Shown here: in pieces, positions 1-9,765 of the stretch
Position numbering within the stretch: position 1 is the stretch's first letter
Layout: each line of letters opens with the position of its first letter
Source of the DNA: Microbulbifer donghaiensis
GTDB taxonomy: Bacteria; Pseudomonadota; Gammaproteobacteria; Pseudomonadales; Cellvibrionaceae
Direction: 5' to 3'
Assembly (NCBI RefSeq): GCF_900129095.1
Contig: NZ_FQVA01000003.1
Location: forward strand, 1 to 64,000
DNA length: 64,000 bases
Translations under genes and position numbers: made by a program
Notes under the pieces: model-generated
What the model was told of the DNA's origin: nothing
The model's input: only the letters and a program-made list of their open reading frames with translations
Database searches by the model: none

Positions 1-50
1 CTGCCTGGAGCCCCTCGCGGAGCCTTTCAGCTCCTCTCGAAGTGGCGCGC

Positions 51-78
51 ATTATAGCGACCTCTTCGACCTTGGCAA
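51..78 (-). promoter_or_regulatory. Strong sigma70 promoter, probable rRNA operon promoter (downstream copy)
   Basis: On the minus strand TTGCCA (73-78) and TATAAT (51-56) are separated by 16 bp. The -10 is followed by a GC-rich discriminator (GCGCGCC) and an A/T-rich UP-like tract lies just upstream of the -35 (about 79-120). That combination is typical of growth-rate-controlled rRNA P1 promoters. It reads left, out of the window, behind tyrS, where Pseudomonas relatives carry an rrn operon. The rRNA itself is outside the window, so the target is inferred. Confidence 0.7.
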
Positions 79-160
79 GCTCTTTTTTGAAGAAATTTTC
101 TTAAGAAAATCAATTACTTGGAGCTGCCTCCTCACCACTTCTCAAGCAGCGAGGGCGCGA

Positions 161-189
161 ACTATACGGGCAGGCCGGAGCCGCCGCAA
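161..189 (-). promoter_or_regulatory. Upstream tandem sigma70 promoter, same orientation
   Basis: On the minus strand TTGCGG (184-189) and TATAGT (161-166) have a 17-bp spacer and are followed by a GC-rich start region. It lies about 110 bp upstream of the promoter at 51-78 and after the tyrS stop. Tandem promoters in this position support an rrn operon leaving the window. Confidence 0.55.
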
Positions 190-249
190 GCACTTTTGTG
201 ACAAAACTGTAAAAAAGATTTTTTCGGTAAAATTTCGCCCAAAAATCAC

Positions 250-1554
250 TCAACCTTCGGTCGTAAACAGGTGGTACTTCTTCTTGCCCAGCCGAACTAT
301 AAAGAAACGCCCACTGAGCGCTTTGTCCGCACTAAACACAGCTGCCGGGCTGGCGTTACTATCCATTCCGACAGGATGACCGTTGACCAACACCGCATTG
401 CGCCCCAGCGCATCTTTTACCGGTTTGCCGGAAGGTGCCATTTCCGCATCGACCAACAGGTTGATCAGGCTCTGCTCACCAAAGTCAGCCGGCAGTGCGG
501 AGCTGGGCAGGCCATCGAGACGCAGCTGCTCGAGGTCACCGGCCGACAAATCGCCAATTTCTCCAGAGAACAGCGCATGGGAAATACGCTCAGCTGCAGC
601 GAGCCCTTCGTCACGGTGCACGAGACGGGTCACCTCACGCGCCAGAATACCCTGCCCCTCCGGCTTGCCGGCACGCTCGCGATCAGCTTCCTCGATGCCA
701 TCAATCTCATCGACACTGAGGAACGTGAAGTAACGCAGGAACTTGTAGACATCCGCGTCGGCGGTATTCAACCAGAACTGGTAGAAGGCGTATGGCGAGG
801 TACGGTTGGCATCCAGCCAGATGGTGCCACTCTCGGTCTTGCCGAACTTGGTGCCATCCGCCTTGGTCACCAGCGGCAGGGTTAAACCGAAGACCTTGCC
901 GCGGTGCTGACGGCGAGTGAGGTCGACGCCGCCGGTAATGTTGCCCCACTGGTCTGAGCCGCCAATCTGCAAGGTGCAGCTGTAGCGCTTGTAGAGTTCC
1001 GAAAAGTCCATCGACTGCAGCAGCATGTAGGAAAACTCGGTAAATGAGATGCCCTCACCTTCCCGCTGAATACGCTGCTTCACCGACTCCTTGTTAATCA
1101 TGTTGTTGACGGAGAAATGTTTTCCCACATCGCGCAGGAAATCGAGCACACTCAGGTCGCGTGTCCAGTCGAGATTGTTGGCGACGACGGCGCTGTTATC
1201 GCCACAATCAAAGTCGACAAACTGGGAAACCTGGCGCTTTAGTTTCTCAACCCAGCCGGACACCACCTCCGGCGTATTGAGGCTTCGCTCCTGCGCCTTG
1301 AAGGAAGGGTCGCCAATAAGGCCGGTTGCGCCGCCAACTAGCGCTATGGGCTTATGTCCTGCCGCCTGAAACCTCTTCAAAGTAAGCAGCGGTACTAAAC
1401 TGCCTATATGCAGGGAATCAGCAGTGGGATCGAAACCGCAATAGAGGGTACGACTCTCCGTCAAATGCTGCGTCAACTCACCGTCACCGGTCGCCTGGTT
1501 AATCAGCCCGCGGCGGTCCAAGTCTTTAAGCAGTGTCGCATCGACCCCAGCCAT
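250..1554 (-). CDS. tyrS: Tyrosyl-tRNA synthetase
   Basis: Class I aminoacyl-tRNA synthetase charging tRNA-Tyr in the cytoplasm. The 434-residue product matches the E. coli TyrS type (about 424 aa). The HIGH-class signature is HIGS at residues 49-52 after YCGFDPTADS, and the KMSKS-class loop is KFGKT at 236-240. A C-terminal S4-like RNA-binding segment follows from about residue 365. The ATG at 1552-1554 is the start, consistent with the family N-terminus. It is divergent from the M23 peptidase gene across a 292-bp gap, and probable rrn promoters lie just beyond its stop. Confidence 0.97.
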   Translation of the reverse strand: MAGVDATLLKDLDRRGLINQATGDGELTQHLTESRTLYCGFDPTADSLHIGSLVPLLTLKRFQAAGHKPIALVGGATGLIGDPSFKAQERSLNTPEVVSGWVEKLKRQVSQFVDFDCGDNSAVVANNLDWTRDLSVLDFLRDVGKHFSVNNMINKESVKQRIQREGEGISFTEFSYMLLQSMDFSELYKRYSCTLQIGGSDQWGNITGGVDLTRRQHRGKVFGLTLPLVTKADGTKFGKTESGTIWLDANRTSPYAFYQFWLNTADADVYKFLRYFTFLSVDEIDGIEEADRERAGKPEGQGILAREVTRLVHRDEGLAAAERISHALFSGEIGDLSAGDLEQLRLDGLPSSALPADFGEQSLINLLVDAEMAPSGKPVKDALGRNAVLVNGHPVGMDSNASPAAVFSADKALSGRFFIVRLGKKKYHLFTTEG

Positions 1555-1846
1555 GGTTTTCCCTCGTAATATGACTCGAAATTAAGGCCGCCGGACGGCG
1601 GCGAAATGGGCTGCAACATTACCGGACTTTGTAGCAAATACAAGTTGCGGCGGCTTCAGGCCCCGACGAAGGCGCCAACGACTGCCAGGGAATAAGCGCA
1701 GAGGAACTCAGTCATGGACAGACAGGTCAATTACCTCGTGAACCACGGCGGATTTTTTGTTATAAAGCCGCCTCAGTGCTCGTTTTTTAGGCACCCGCTG
1801 CCGACAACAGCGATAACAACGACAACCAGCGCCGATCGTTAAGACC

Positions 1847-3220
1847 ATGCAAGACCAACGCAAACCGACGCCGCGCCTGTTTGGCGCCCTGCGCCAGCAC
1901 TTCCCGCGCACTCACGCTGTAACCGCCGGAGCGGCCAGCTTTGCCCTCGCGCTGACCATGTTCGTCTCCACTCCGGAAGTGGAGGCCAAGCGGTTATCAC
2001 TGCCGGTGAACCTCTCCACGATGGATGAGATGAATGCCGCCGCTGCCGGGGTACAGCAACAGAGACCAGAAGAGACGGCCGAACCCAAACTGCGCTCCCA
2101 GAGTCTGAAGGTGCAGAATGGTGACACCTTGTCGGACCTGTTCCAGCGCGCGGGGGTCAGCGCCACCGAAATGTATCAGCTGCTCTCCAGTGGCAAAGAA
2201 GCCAAGCAACTGGCCCGCCTGACGCCCGGAGAGGAATTCACATTCCACACCGATGGAGATGGCGCACTGCAGAGTCTCGAGCTGCACCGCGACCGCCTCA
2301 ACCTGGTGGCGTTTACCCGCGACGAAGCCGACGCTTTCACCTATGCGCTGCACCAGCGGGAGGCAGACAGCTACACCGCCTACCGCGAAGCGGAAATCGA
2401 CAGCTCACTGTTTGTGGCCGGCAGCAATGCCGGCCTCAGCCAGAGTCTGATTATGGAAATGGCGGAAGTGTTCAGCTCCGATATCGACTTCGCCCTGGAT
2501 ATCCGCAAGGGTGACCGCTTCAATGTGATGTACGAGGAGAAATTCCTCGACGGCGAGAAAATCGGCAACGGCCCGATCCAGGCCGTGAGCTTCACCAACC
2601 AGGGCAAGACCTTCAGCGCGGTGCGCTATGTGGACAGCAATGGTGACGCCAACTATTACACGCCCGACGGCAAGAGCATGCGCAAAGCCTTTATCCGTAC
2701 ACCGGTGGATATCGGCCGCATCAGCTCGCACTTCAATCCGCGCCGCCTGCACCCAATTTTCAAGACGCGCCGCCCCCATAACGGCACCGACTACGCCGCG
2801 CCGCGCGGCACACCGGTTTACGCTGCCGGCGACGGCCGCGTGATCAAGGCGGGCTACAGCAAGTCCAACGGCAACTATGTCTTCGTTCAGCACGGCGAGC
2901 GCTATGTGACCCGCTACCTGCACCTGAACAAGCGCAAGGTCAAGAGCGGCCAGCGCGTCAAGCAGCGCCAGGTGATCGGTACCGTCGGCTCTACTGGCTA
3001 CGCCACCGGCCCGCACCTGCACTACGAATTCCTGGTAAACGGTCATCACCGCAATCCGGCGACGATCGTGCGCAAGCTGCCGAAGGCCAAATCAATTCCC
3101 GAATCCGAAATGGCTCGCTTCAGGTCCCAGACCCAGCCGCTACTGGCAAAACTGGAGAACTACGAACAGCCCGCCCTGGCGCAACGCAGCGAAGATAACG
3201 ACAACAACAGCGTTAACTAG
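1847..3220 (+). CDS. mepM: M23 murein DD-endopeptidase (MepM/YebA-like)
   Basis: Predicted periplasmic, inner-membrane-tethered metallopeptidase that cuts peptidoglycan cross-links during growth. One hydrophobic anchor lies at about residues 25-45. An OapA/LysM-like region follows (about 83-130), then a linker, and a C-terminal M23 domain from about 285. Zinc ligands are visible: His311 and Asp315 in HNGTD, and the His390/His392 pair in HLHYEF. Length 457 aa versus about 440 in E. coli MepM. The stop codon is one base from the anmK start, so the two wall-recycling genes form one unit. Confidence 0.92.
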   Translation: MQDQRKPTPRLFGALRQHFPRTHAVTAGAASFALALTMFVSTPEVEAKRLSLPVNLSTMDEMNAAAAGVQQQRPEETAEPKLRSQSLKVQNGDTLSDLFQRAGVSATEMYQLLSSGKEAKQLARLTPGEEFTFHTDGDGALQSLELHRDRLNLVAFTRDEADAFTYALHQREADSYTAYREAEIDSSLFVAGSNAGLSQSLIMEMAEVFSSDIDFALDIRKGDRFNVMYEEKFLDGEKIGNGPIQAVSFTNQGKTFSAVRYVDSNGDANYYTPDGKSMRKAFIRTPVDIGRISSHFNPRRLHPIFKTRRPHNGTDYAAPRGTPVYAAGDGRVIKAGYSKSNGNYVFVQHGERYVTRYLHLNKRKVKSGQRVKQRQVIGTVGSTGYATGPHLHYEFLVNGHHRNPATIVRKLPKAKSIPESEMARFRSQTQPLLAKLENYEQPALAQRSEDNDNNSVN

Positions 3221-3221
3221 A

Positions 3222-4331
3222 ATGCCCGATCTGTACATCGGCCTGATGTCCGGCACCAGCGTCGACTCAATCGACGCGGTGCTGGTCGACTTCGGTGACG
3301 AAGACAAGCCAAAACCCCGTATCCTGACCGCCCTCGGTCACCCAATTCACCCAACGCTGCGCGACGCCATCCTCGCGCTCTGCGCGCCCGGCCCCTCGGA
3401 GCTCGATCGCGCCGGCCAATTGGACCGCCAGTTGGGACAGGCGTTTGCGGAGGCCACCAACACACTGCTGGCGCGAGCCGGCGTCAAACCCGGCGAAATT
3501 ACTGCAATCGGCAGCCACGGCCAGACCGTTCGCCACCGGCCACCGGGTGCAGTGGCGACCCCGTTCACCGTACAGCTGGGCGACCCCAATACCATTGCCG
3601 CACTGACCGGAATCACCACGGTGGCGGACTTCCGCCGCAGAGATATGGCGCTCGGCGGCCAGGGCGCGCCGCTGATGCCCGCCTTCCACCGCGCCGCCTT
3701 CGCCACCGACTGCGATCGCGCAGTGGTCAATATCGGCGGCATGGCCAACATTACCGAGCTGGCCGCGGACGGCAGCGTCCACGGTTACGATACCGGGCCG
3801 GGCAACGCCCTGCTGGACTACTGGATAAACCTGCACAAGGGGCAGCCGTTCGACCGCGATGGCGCCTGGGCCGCCAGCGGCCGCGCCAACCCGGAATTGC
3901 TCAATCGTCTGCTGGCGGACCCCTATTTCGCGGCCAGGCCGCCGAAAAGTACCGGGCGTGAAACCTTCAATGCCAGCTGGCTGGAACAGGCCTGCTCGGG
4001 ACTGGAACTGGCACCGCCGGATGTACAGGCCACACTGGCAGAAGTCACCGCTGCCAGCATCGCCGAAGCAGTCCACGTGTTTGCCGACGGCGGCGAGCTG
4101 CTGATTTGTGGCGGCGGCGCCAAGAACAAAGATCTGCTGGCACGACTGCGCCGGCGCCTGCCCACCTGGTCGATTGCCGACACCGGCACTTACGGCATAG
4201 ATGCGGACTGGCTGGAGGCCGTTGGATTCGCCTGGCTGGCGCGGCAGACGCTGCTCGGCCTGCCAGGAAACTGCCCCGGCGTCACCGGTGCCCGGGAAGA
4301 GTCGGTGCTCGGAGCCATCCACCCCGCCTGA
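3222..4331 (+). CDS. anmK: Anhydro-N-acetylmuramic acid kinase
   Basis: Phosphorylates and opens 1,6-anhydro-MurNAc released from turned-over peptidoglycan, giving MurNAc-6-phosphate. The 369-aa ASKHA-fold protein begins MSGTSVDSIDAV and retains GSHGQTVRH, the ADFRRRDMALGGQGAPL region, VNIGGMANIT, the GYDTGPGN nucleotide-binding segment and a C-terminal CGGGAKN. It follows mepM without a gap. The window also carries amgK and murU (about 43.1-45.0 kb), a parallel MurNAc salvage route. Confidence 0.97.
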   Translation: MPDLYIGLMSGTSVDSIDAVLVDFGDEDKPKPRILTALGHPIHPTLRDAILALCAPGPSELDRAGQLDRQLGQAFAEATNTLLARAGVKPGEITAIGSHGQTVRHRPPGAVATPFTVQLGDPNTIAALTGITTVADFRRRDMALGGQGAPLMPAFHRAAFATDCDRAVVNIGGMANITELAADGSVHGYDTGPGNALLDYWINLHKGQPFDRDGAWAASGRANPELLNRLLADPYFAARPPKSTGRETFNASWLEQACSGLELAPPDVQATLAEVTAASIAEAVHVFADGGELLICGGGAKNKDLLARLRRRLPTWSIADTGTYGIDADWLEAVGFAWLARQTLLGLPGNCPGVTGAREESVLGAIHPA

Positions 4332-4466
4332 CAATCAACGGGATCGGGACAGCCTTCCGCTCCCACCGGAGATACCCGCATGCTCTGCTGAGGAGTGATG
4401 CCGGACAGGCTGCGGAAAGTTGACCGCAGCCACCAACGCGGACCGGACCTACCGGCGAGAAGGAAT

Positions 4467-4820
4467 CTAGATAGAGAAGGAAGAACCGCAACCGCAGGTG
4501 GAGGAGGCATTGGGGTTCTGCACGACGAAACGGGAGCCGGACAGCCCCTCTTCATAATCGACACTGGCGCCGACCAGGTAGGGATAGCTCATCGCATCCA
4601 CCAGCACCTGAATGCCATCTTTTTCGACCACCGCGTCATCTTCGGCCACCAACTCGTCGAAGGTGAAACCGTACTGGAACCCCGAGCAGCCGCCGCCGGT
4701 CACGAAAACGCGCAGCTTGAGTTCGGGGTTGCCCTCATCCTCCAGCAGGCTCTTGACCTTGGCCACCGCGCTGTCGGTTACCACCACCGGTTCAGGAGAA
4801 AAGGAAACAGCTTCAGACAT
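4467..4820 (-). CDS. erpA: A-type iron-sulfur cluster insertion protein ErpA
   Basis: Carrier that hands Fe-S clusters to apoproteins, essential for isoprenoid synthesis enzymes in relatives. The 117-aa product is nearly collinear with E. coli ErpA (114 aa). The three cluster-ligand cysteines are Cys45 ([11 protein letters not shown]) and Cys109/Cys111 in the terminal [15 protein letters not shown] hexamer lies 44-49 bp upstream on the minus strand (4864-4869), without a clear -35. It is the last gene of the argC-DUF6776-bactofilin-erpA minus-strand series, separated from bactofilin by a hairpin. Confidence 0.97.
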   Translation of the reverse strand: MSEAVSFSPEPVVVTDSAVAKVKSLLEDEGNPELKLRVFVTGGGCSGFQYGFTFDELVAEDDAVVEKDGIQVLVDAMSYPYLVGASVDYEEGLSGSRFVVQNPNASSTCGCGSSFSI

Positions 4821-4934
4821 AAGTCTCTCTCAACGTATCGGAGCATTCGCGGCTCGCACAATAATTATACAGAGCGCAGCCCCGAGGCGGTCATCTTGCT
4901 TAAACCCAGAAAAACAGTCAAGTATTGTGAAACG

Positions 4935-4969
4935 GCGAGCCCCGGTACCACAGGGTAGCCGGGGCTCGC
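4935..4969 (-). terminator. Hairpin between bactofilin gene and erpA
   Basis: Perfect 11-bp stem: GCGAGCCCCGG at 4935-4945 pairs with CCGGGGCTCGC at 4959-4969, loop 13 nt. It sits just after the bactofilin stop on the minus strand. No immediate T-run follows; a short T-tract comes about 15-25 nt later. Termination is likely, but it may only be a processing or attenuating hairpin ahead of erpA. Confidence 0.55.
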
Positions 4970-4993
4970 AGGCGGTGCCGGAAGGCCCCGATA

Positions 4994-5437
4994 TTAATCC
5001 GCTTCGATGACCGTCTCGTCCTCAGAGTACTCGATCATCCGCGGCTCGCTGGTGCTGTCCATATCGACGTTGGAGACCAGAGAGCCGTTTACCTGGGCAC
5101 CCTTGACCATCTCGATCAGTTTGTAGTGGACATTGCCTTCCACCATCGCCTTGGAGGCCAGCTCCAGATGGCGCGTAGCGTAGACGTCGCCCTTTACGTT
5201 GCCATTGATTACCACGTGGGGTACGCGGATCTCACCCTCTACCATGCCGCCGTCGACGATCTGCAGTCGGGCATCGCTGTCGCTGTGTGCGCTCACGTTA
5301 CCGCGCACCTTGCCCTCGATCACCAGGTTGCCGCGGAAATGCAGGTCACCGGACACTTCCGTCTGGCGCGCAATCAAAGTCGTGTGGTTGCTACTTGTGC
5401 TGGCCATAGTAGGAGCCTTCTCTTTTTTACTAAACAT
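4994..5437 (-). CDS. Bactofilin (polymer-forming cytoskeletal protein)
   Basis: A 147-aa protein with a short unstructured N-terminus, then about 100 residues of short beta-helix repeats rich in G, V, N and I at regular spacing (for example VSGDLHFRGN, IEGKVRGNVS, VEGEIRVPH, INGNVKGDV, VEGNVHYK), ending in an acidic tail. This is the bactofilin fold, which self-assembles into membrane-associated filaments and often scaffolds cell-wall enzymes. The neighbourhood of wall-related genes fits. The client protein is unknown. Confidence 0.9.
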   Translation of the reverse strand: MFSKKEKAPTMASTSSNHTTLIARQTEVSGDLHFRGNLVIEGKVRGNVSAHSDSDARLQIVDGGMVEGEIRVPHVVINGNVKGDVYATRHLELASKAMVEGNVHYKLIEMVKGAQVNGSLVSNVDMDSTSEPRMIEYSEDETVIEAD

Positions 5438-5471
5438 TATTCAATAAAACCTCGTCAGTTCAGCCCTTGCG

Positions 5472-6215
5472 CTAGCTTTTCTGTACCAGCCAGCCATAAC
5501 GCTGTTCTATATTGAAACCCTTGCGCCCGCTCGATTTAAGCGACAACTCGACGCCCTCCGGCTCAAAACCTTCGGGCAACTGTAGCTCACCTTCGATATT
5601 TTGAAAGTACTTGAAGCGCAATGGAATCGACTCACTATCCACCTGTGGCGACAGGTCGCTCAGGGGGTAGCGTTTTGGCTGTCCGTCCTGGCGGCCCACA
5701 ATGGTGAAGGTCGCATTGCCCTTTACAACATTGTGTCGCGTAGCCGATTGCTGGACCAGCAGCTTGTACTGGTAGCGGCGCGGATCGGCGGTCTGCGAAA
5801 TACTGAAACGGCCGATGGATACCCCATCGCTGCCGTCGGCGGGCGCCATCAGGCCCCGGTAAAAGGAAATCTCCTGCTTGAGCTCGGCGATACGGCTCTC
5901 TTTCTGTACCAACTCCGCACGCACCTTCTCACTGGCCTGCTCGCCAATCGTCAGGGACTGTTCGGCGGTGGCGGCGCGCAGGCGCAGCGCCTCGTTTTCA
6001 CTTTTCAGCTCATCGAGCTGCCGCAGGGCCCGCTCGTGAGCCAGGTTTTTCTGGTCGAGACTGCTGCGCAGATGGTGCTGGCCGGCAAAATAGGCTGCGG
6101 CGGAAGTCGCCAACACCAGCAATGCGGCGCCCACGACGGAAAGAGCACCGGAAAACGGGCGATGGGGCACCACCTTCATGCGGTACTGCTTGCTGCCTTT
6201 TACTTTGCGCGCCAT
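5472..6215 (-). CDS. Membrane-anchored coiled-coil protein (DUF6776-like)
   Basis: A 247-aa protein with a basic N-terminus, one transmembrane segment at about residues 22-43, a heptad-rich coiled coil at about 50-120 (many E, L, R, K), and a C-terminal beta-rich domain of about 120 residues. No catalytic motif was recognised. It lies between argC and the bactofilin gene, 34 bp upstream of the latter, so a structural role with bactofilin at the inner membrane is a reasonable inference. A similar unnamed protein sits in the same place in Pseudomonas. Confidence 0.8.
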   Translation of the reverse strand: MARKVKGSKQYRMKVVPHRPFSGALSVVGAALLVLATSAAAYFAGQHHLRSSLDQKNLAHERALRQLDELKSENEALRLRAATAEQSLTIGEQASEKVRAELVQKESRIAELKQEISFYRGLMAPADGSDGVSIGRFSISQTADPRRYQYKLLVQQSATRHNVVKGNATFTIVGRQDGQPKRYPLSDLSPQVDSESIPLRFKYFQNIEGELQLPEGFEPEGVELSLKSSGRKGFNIEQRYGWLVQKS

Positions 6216-6267
6216 GTAATCCGTTGTTCTTATCTGGTGTTAGTTCGTCAAGATGAATCTGCCGATT

Positions 6268-7314
6268 TTAAGGCAGCAGCGCCGGGCTCTCCAGTCCCAG
6301 GGTCTCATCCAGGCCAAACATGATATTCATATTCTGTAACGCCTGTGCCGAGGATCCTTTCGCCAGGTTGTCGATGACCGACAACACCACCAGCGTATCC
6401 CGCCCCTGCGGCTGCAAGACCGAAAGCCGGCAGACGTTGGTGCCCCGCACACTGCGGGTCTGCGGGTGGCTACCAGCTGGCATGACGTCCACAAAGGGTT
6501 CATCCCTATAGCGACTCTCAAACAGTTCCTGCAGTTCCTGCGCCGACTGATCAGATCGCAGATTTGCGAACAGCGTCGCGTGGATACCGCGCACCATCGG
6601 CACGAGATGGGGCACGAAGGTGACCCGCGCGGCGCTGTCCCCGGCCGGCTGCACCCCGCGCAGTGTCTGCTCAATCTCCGGCTGGTGGCGATGGCCGCCG
6701 GCAGCGTAGGCGCGGAAGTTGTCGCTGTTCTCCGCCAGTAGCAGATCCGTTTTGGCCTGTCGCCCGGCACCACTGGCGCCGCTGGCGGCGCTGGCGATCA
6801 GCTGTCCGGGATCCACGATGCCCGCCTCCAGCAGGGGGATCCAGCCGAGCTGGATCGCCGTCGGATAACAGCCGGGACAGGCCACCAGCTGCGCACCGGC
6901 AATTTCCGCGCGGTTTAACTCCGGCAGGCCATAGACTGCCTGTGCCGCCAGCTCCGGTGCAGCGTGCTGCTGCCCGTACCACTGCTCCCAGGTGGGAATA
7001 TCCCGGAGACGAAAATCCGCTGACAGGTCGATCACCCGCACACCGCGCTGAACCAGTTCCGGCACCTGCGCCTGCGCGACACCGTGAGGCGTGGCGAAAA
7101 ACACCAGGTCGCACGCCGCCAGCTGCTCCAGATCCGGCTCGCAGAAGGCGAGATCGCAGTGACCGCGCAGGCTCGGGAAGAGTTCGGCGACGGGGGTGCC
7201 GGCGAGTGCACGCGAGGTAATCGCAGTTAATTCGACCTGCGGATGCGTGACCAACAGACGCAACAACTCCACACCCGTATAGCCGGTGCCGCCGACAATT
7301 GCTACCTTAATCAC
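6268..7314 (-). CDS. argC: N-acetyl-gamma-glutamyl-phosphate reductase
   Basis: NADPH-dependent third step of arginine synthesis. The reading frame is open to 7521, but the conserved start is [13 protein letters not shown], so the start is the GTG at 7312-7314 with GGAG about 11 nt upstream, giving 348 aa (family about 334-345). The longer frame would run into the divergent clcA gene. Visible motifs are the nucleotide-binding [16 protein letters not shown], the catalytic cysteine in VACPGCYPT, and GASGAGRQ. First gene of a minus-strand series towards erpA. Confidence 0.96.
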   Translation of the reverse strand: MIKVAIVGGTGYTGVELLRLLVTHPQVELTAITSRALAGTPVAELFPSLRGHCDLAFCEPDLEQLAACDLVFFATPHGVAQAQVPELVQRGVRVIDLSADFRLRDIPTWEQWYGQQHAAPELAAQAVYGLPELNRAEIAGAQLVACPGCYPTAIQLGWIPLLEAGIVDPGQLIASAASGASGAGRQAKTDLLLAENSDNFRAYAAGGHRHQPEIEQTLRGVQPAGDSAARVTFVPHLVPMVRGIHATLFANLRSDQSAQELQELFESRYRDEPFVDVMPAGSHPQTRSVRGTNVCRLSVLQPQGRDTLVVLSVIDNLAKGSSAQALQNMNIMFGLDETLGLESPALLP

Positions 7315-7409
7315 CTTGCTCGAATCTCCTGTACACCCGCGAATTGCGGGGGCAGTGTTTGGATCAGCGGAGCACTCTACCACAAGCTTCTGCACTATAA
7401 GGATGTGCG

Positions 7410-9227
7410 GTGTCACAGCGAACCGGGAAAGCCACCAAAAAGACGGAGACCGGCTGGCCATTGCGGGAGCGGGGCCTGGAGCGGCTGCGCCTGATGCTGT
7501 CCGCCCAGGACGCGCTGGCACCGCTGCTGGCCATGGGGCTGCTGATCGGCCTCTGCGCTGGCGCGGTGACGGTACTGTTTCGCCTGGTCAGTGAATGGCC
7601 GACCCACCTGTTTTTGTCGATCCCCGAGCGCTACGAATCGCTGCCGCCGCACTGGCGCTTCGGCCTGCCGGTGCTCGGCTCGCTGCTGCTCGGCAGCATG
7701 TACCTGTTACTGAAGCCCAGCCGCCGCAACGTGGGCGTGGTGCACGTACTCGACCGCCTGCATAACCACCAGGGATTCATGCCGATACAGAATGCGTTCC
7801 TGCAGTTTTTTGCCGGTGCGACCGCGCTGGTCAGCGGTCACTCGGTCGGGCGCGAGGGGCCGGCGGTGCACCTGGGGGCCGCCAGCGGCAGCTGGGTGGC
7901 GCGCAAACTGCGGCTGCCCAACAACTCGGTGCGCAGCCTGCTCGGCTGCGGCGTCGCCGCGGCCATTGCGGCCTCGTTCAACACGCCGCTGGCCGGCGTT
8001 GTCTTCGCGATGGAAGTCGTGATGCTGGAATATTCGGTGGTGGGATTCCTGCCGGTCATGCTCGCCGCCGTAGCCGGCAGCACGACTGCGCAACTCGCTT
8101 TCGGCCGCCAGCCCGCCTTCAACGTACCGGCAATCCAGCTGAACTCACTGGCGGAATTGCCGGTACTGCTGCTCTGCGCTCTGGTCATCGGCACCCTGGC
8201 CGCGCTGTTTATCCGCGTACATCGCCGACTGGCGAAATATCAGCGCCGCTCACCACTGGGGCGGTTCCTGATCGTCGGGCTCACCACCGGCACCATCGCC
8301 ATCTGGGTGCCGGAAATCCTCGGCGCCGGTTACGACACCCTGGAAAAGGCCATGCTCGGCGAGATAGCGTTGTCAGCGCTGATTATCATTGTGGTGGCAA
8401 AACTTGTCGCCACTGCTCTGGGCACCAGCCTGGGGATTCCCGGCGGTGTCATCGGCCCGAGCCTGTTCCTCGGCGCCTGCCTCGGCGGTATTGCCGGTGG
8501 CCTCACCAACTACTGGCTGGGCGAATACACCGCCAGCCCCGGCTTCTACGCAATGGTCGGTATGGCCGCAATGATGGCGGCGCTGTTGAATGCCCCCCTG
8601 GCTGCGCTGCTGGCCATTCTCGAACTCACCTACAACCCCAATGTGCTGTTCCCGGGCATGATGATGATCGTCGTCGCCAGCCTGGTAAGCCGCTATTTCT
8701 TCGCCACGGAGGGCATTTTCCAGGAGACGTTACGCGCGCTGGACAAGAGTGGCACCCCCAGCTGGCGTCAGCAGATGCTGAGCCGTGTCGGCGTCGCCAG
8801 CGTGATGGAGCGCCGCTTCGTGGTGGCACCGCAAAAAATCAGCGAAGAGGAGGCGGTGCGGTTGATAGACCGACATCCGCAGTGGATCCTGATCGACCTG
8901 CCGAAAGAACCGGCGCCCCAGCTGCTCCGCGCGGCGGATCTGGCCAACTTTCTGCAGCGCGTAAAGGAAGCGCGCGCCGAGGCGAAAGATTCTGGCGAGC
9001 AACCCAAAAAAGAAAAAGAACAACCGGTGGACCTGCTCCAGTTGCCCGGCGATCGCGAACAGCTGGCCGAACTGAACTGGCGCGCGACCCTGCTCGAGGC
9101 CCAGCAGGAATTCGAATCCAGTGGTGCTGGTGCGCTCTACGTCAGCCGTGGCCACGGCGCCGCTCTGGACAACCGGGCTAGCGGCATTATCCTGCCGCAA
9201 CATATCGATAACTTTTACCGAAAATAA
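7410..9227 (+). CDS. ClC-family chloride channel/transporter with C-terminal cytosolic region
   Basis: A 605-aa inner-membrane protein. About 10-12 hydrophobic helices to residue ~440 form a ClC core. [10 protein letters not shown] carries the gating glutamate, and [14 protein letters not shown] is the later filter helix. The region after FNTPLAG has AMEVVMLEY, where H+-coupled family members have an internal glutamate. The last ~150 residues are a charged cytosolic extension, possibly degenerate CBS domains, with a KKEKEQ linker. Start is the GTG at 7410 with AAGGA upstream. Divergent from argC; hemJ follows after 33 bp. Confidence 0.92.
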   Translation: MSQRTGKATKKTETGWPLRERGLERLRLMLSAQDALAPLLAMGLLIGLCAGAVTVLFRLVSEWPTHLFLSIPERYESLPPHWRFGLPVLGSLLLGSMYLLLKPSRRNVGVVHVLDRLHNHQGFMPIQNAFLQFFAGATALVSGHSVGREGPAVHLGAASGSWVARKLRLPNNSVRSLLGCGVAAAIAASFNTPLAGVVFAMEVVMLEYSVVGFLPVMLAAVAGSTTAQLAFGRQPAFNVPAIQLNSLAELPVLLLCALVIGTLAALFIRVHRRLAKYQRRSPLGRFLIVGLTTGTIAIWVPEILGAGYDTLEKAMLGEIALSALIIIVVAKLVATALGTSLGIPGGVIGPSLFLGACLGGIAGGLTNYWLGEYTASPGFYAMVGMAAMMAALLNAPLAALLAILELTYNPNVLFPGMMMIVVASLVSRYFFATEGIFQETLRALDKSGTPSWRQQMLSRVGVASVMERRFVVAPQKISEEEAVRLIDRHPQWILIDLPKEPAPQLLRAADLANFLQRVKEARAEAKDSGEQPKKEKEQPVDLLQLPGDREQLAELNWRATLLEAQQEFESSGAGALYVSRGHGAALDNRASGIILPQHIDNFYRK

Positions 9228-9260
9228 ACACTGTCAATTTCATCGCCGAGGGGGCACTCG

Positions 9261-9683
9261 ATGTTGTGGGTTAAAGCTTTTCACCTGGTCGCCGTGGTGT
9301 GCTGGTTCGCCGCACTCTTCTACTTGCCGCGCCTGTTCGTCTACCACGTGGACGCCACCGACGCGGTTAGCCGCGACCGTTTCTGCATCATGGAGCGTCG
9401 CCTCTACCGCGGTATCGCCATGCCGTCGATGATTGCCACCATCGCTCTGGGAATCTGGCTGATCAGCTACAACTGGAGCTACTACAAGACTGCCGGCTGG
9501 CTGCACGCGAAACTTTTCTTTGTGGTGCTGTTAATCGGCTACCACCATATCTGCGGCGCCTATGTGCGCAAATTCGCCGCCGGTACCAATACCAAGAGCG
9601 GGCGTTATTTCCGGGTTTTCAATGAACTGCCGGTAATTGCGCTGATCGCGATCGTGATACTGGCGGTGGTGAGGCCTTTTTAA
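9261..9683 (+). CDS. hemJ: Protoporphyrinogen oxidase HemJ
   Basis: A 140-aa four-helix membrane protein that oxidises protoporphyrinogen IX to protoporphyrin IX in bacteria lacking HemG/HemY. It has the early conserved histidine in FHLVAVVCWFAALFYLPRLF, a central HAKLFF, the YHHICG segment, and a C-terminal NELPVIALIAIV helix. The start follows GGGGCACTCG. It is one of three heme-pathway genes between 9.2 and 15.3 kb (with hemL and hemB). Confidence 0.93.
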   Translation: MLWVKAFHLVAVVCWFAALFYLPRLFVYHVDATDAVSRDRFCIMERRLYRGIAMPSMIATIALGIWLISYNWSYYKTAGWLHAKLFFVVLLIGYHHICGAYVRKFAAGTNTKSGRYFRVFNELPVIALIAIVILAVVRPF

Positions 9684-9765
9684 TTTGGCGCCGGATCGTT
9701 CCGATGGCGGGGCGCCAAGCAACTAGAATTAGGCGCACAGCAAACGGCAGCTTTACAGACGACAT

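Noticed and set aside
7315-7521. N-terminal extension of argC
   Set aside because: Would overlap clcA and add 69 residues not seen in ArgC; conserved start and ribosome site are at 7314.
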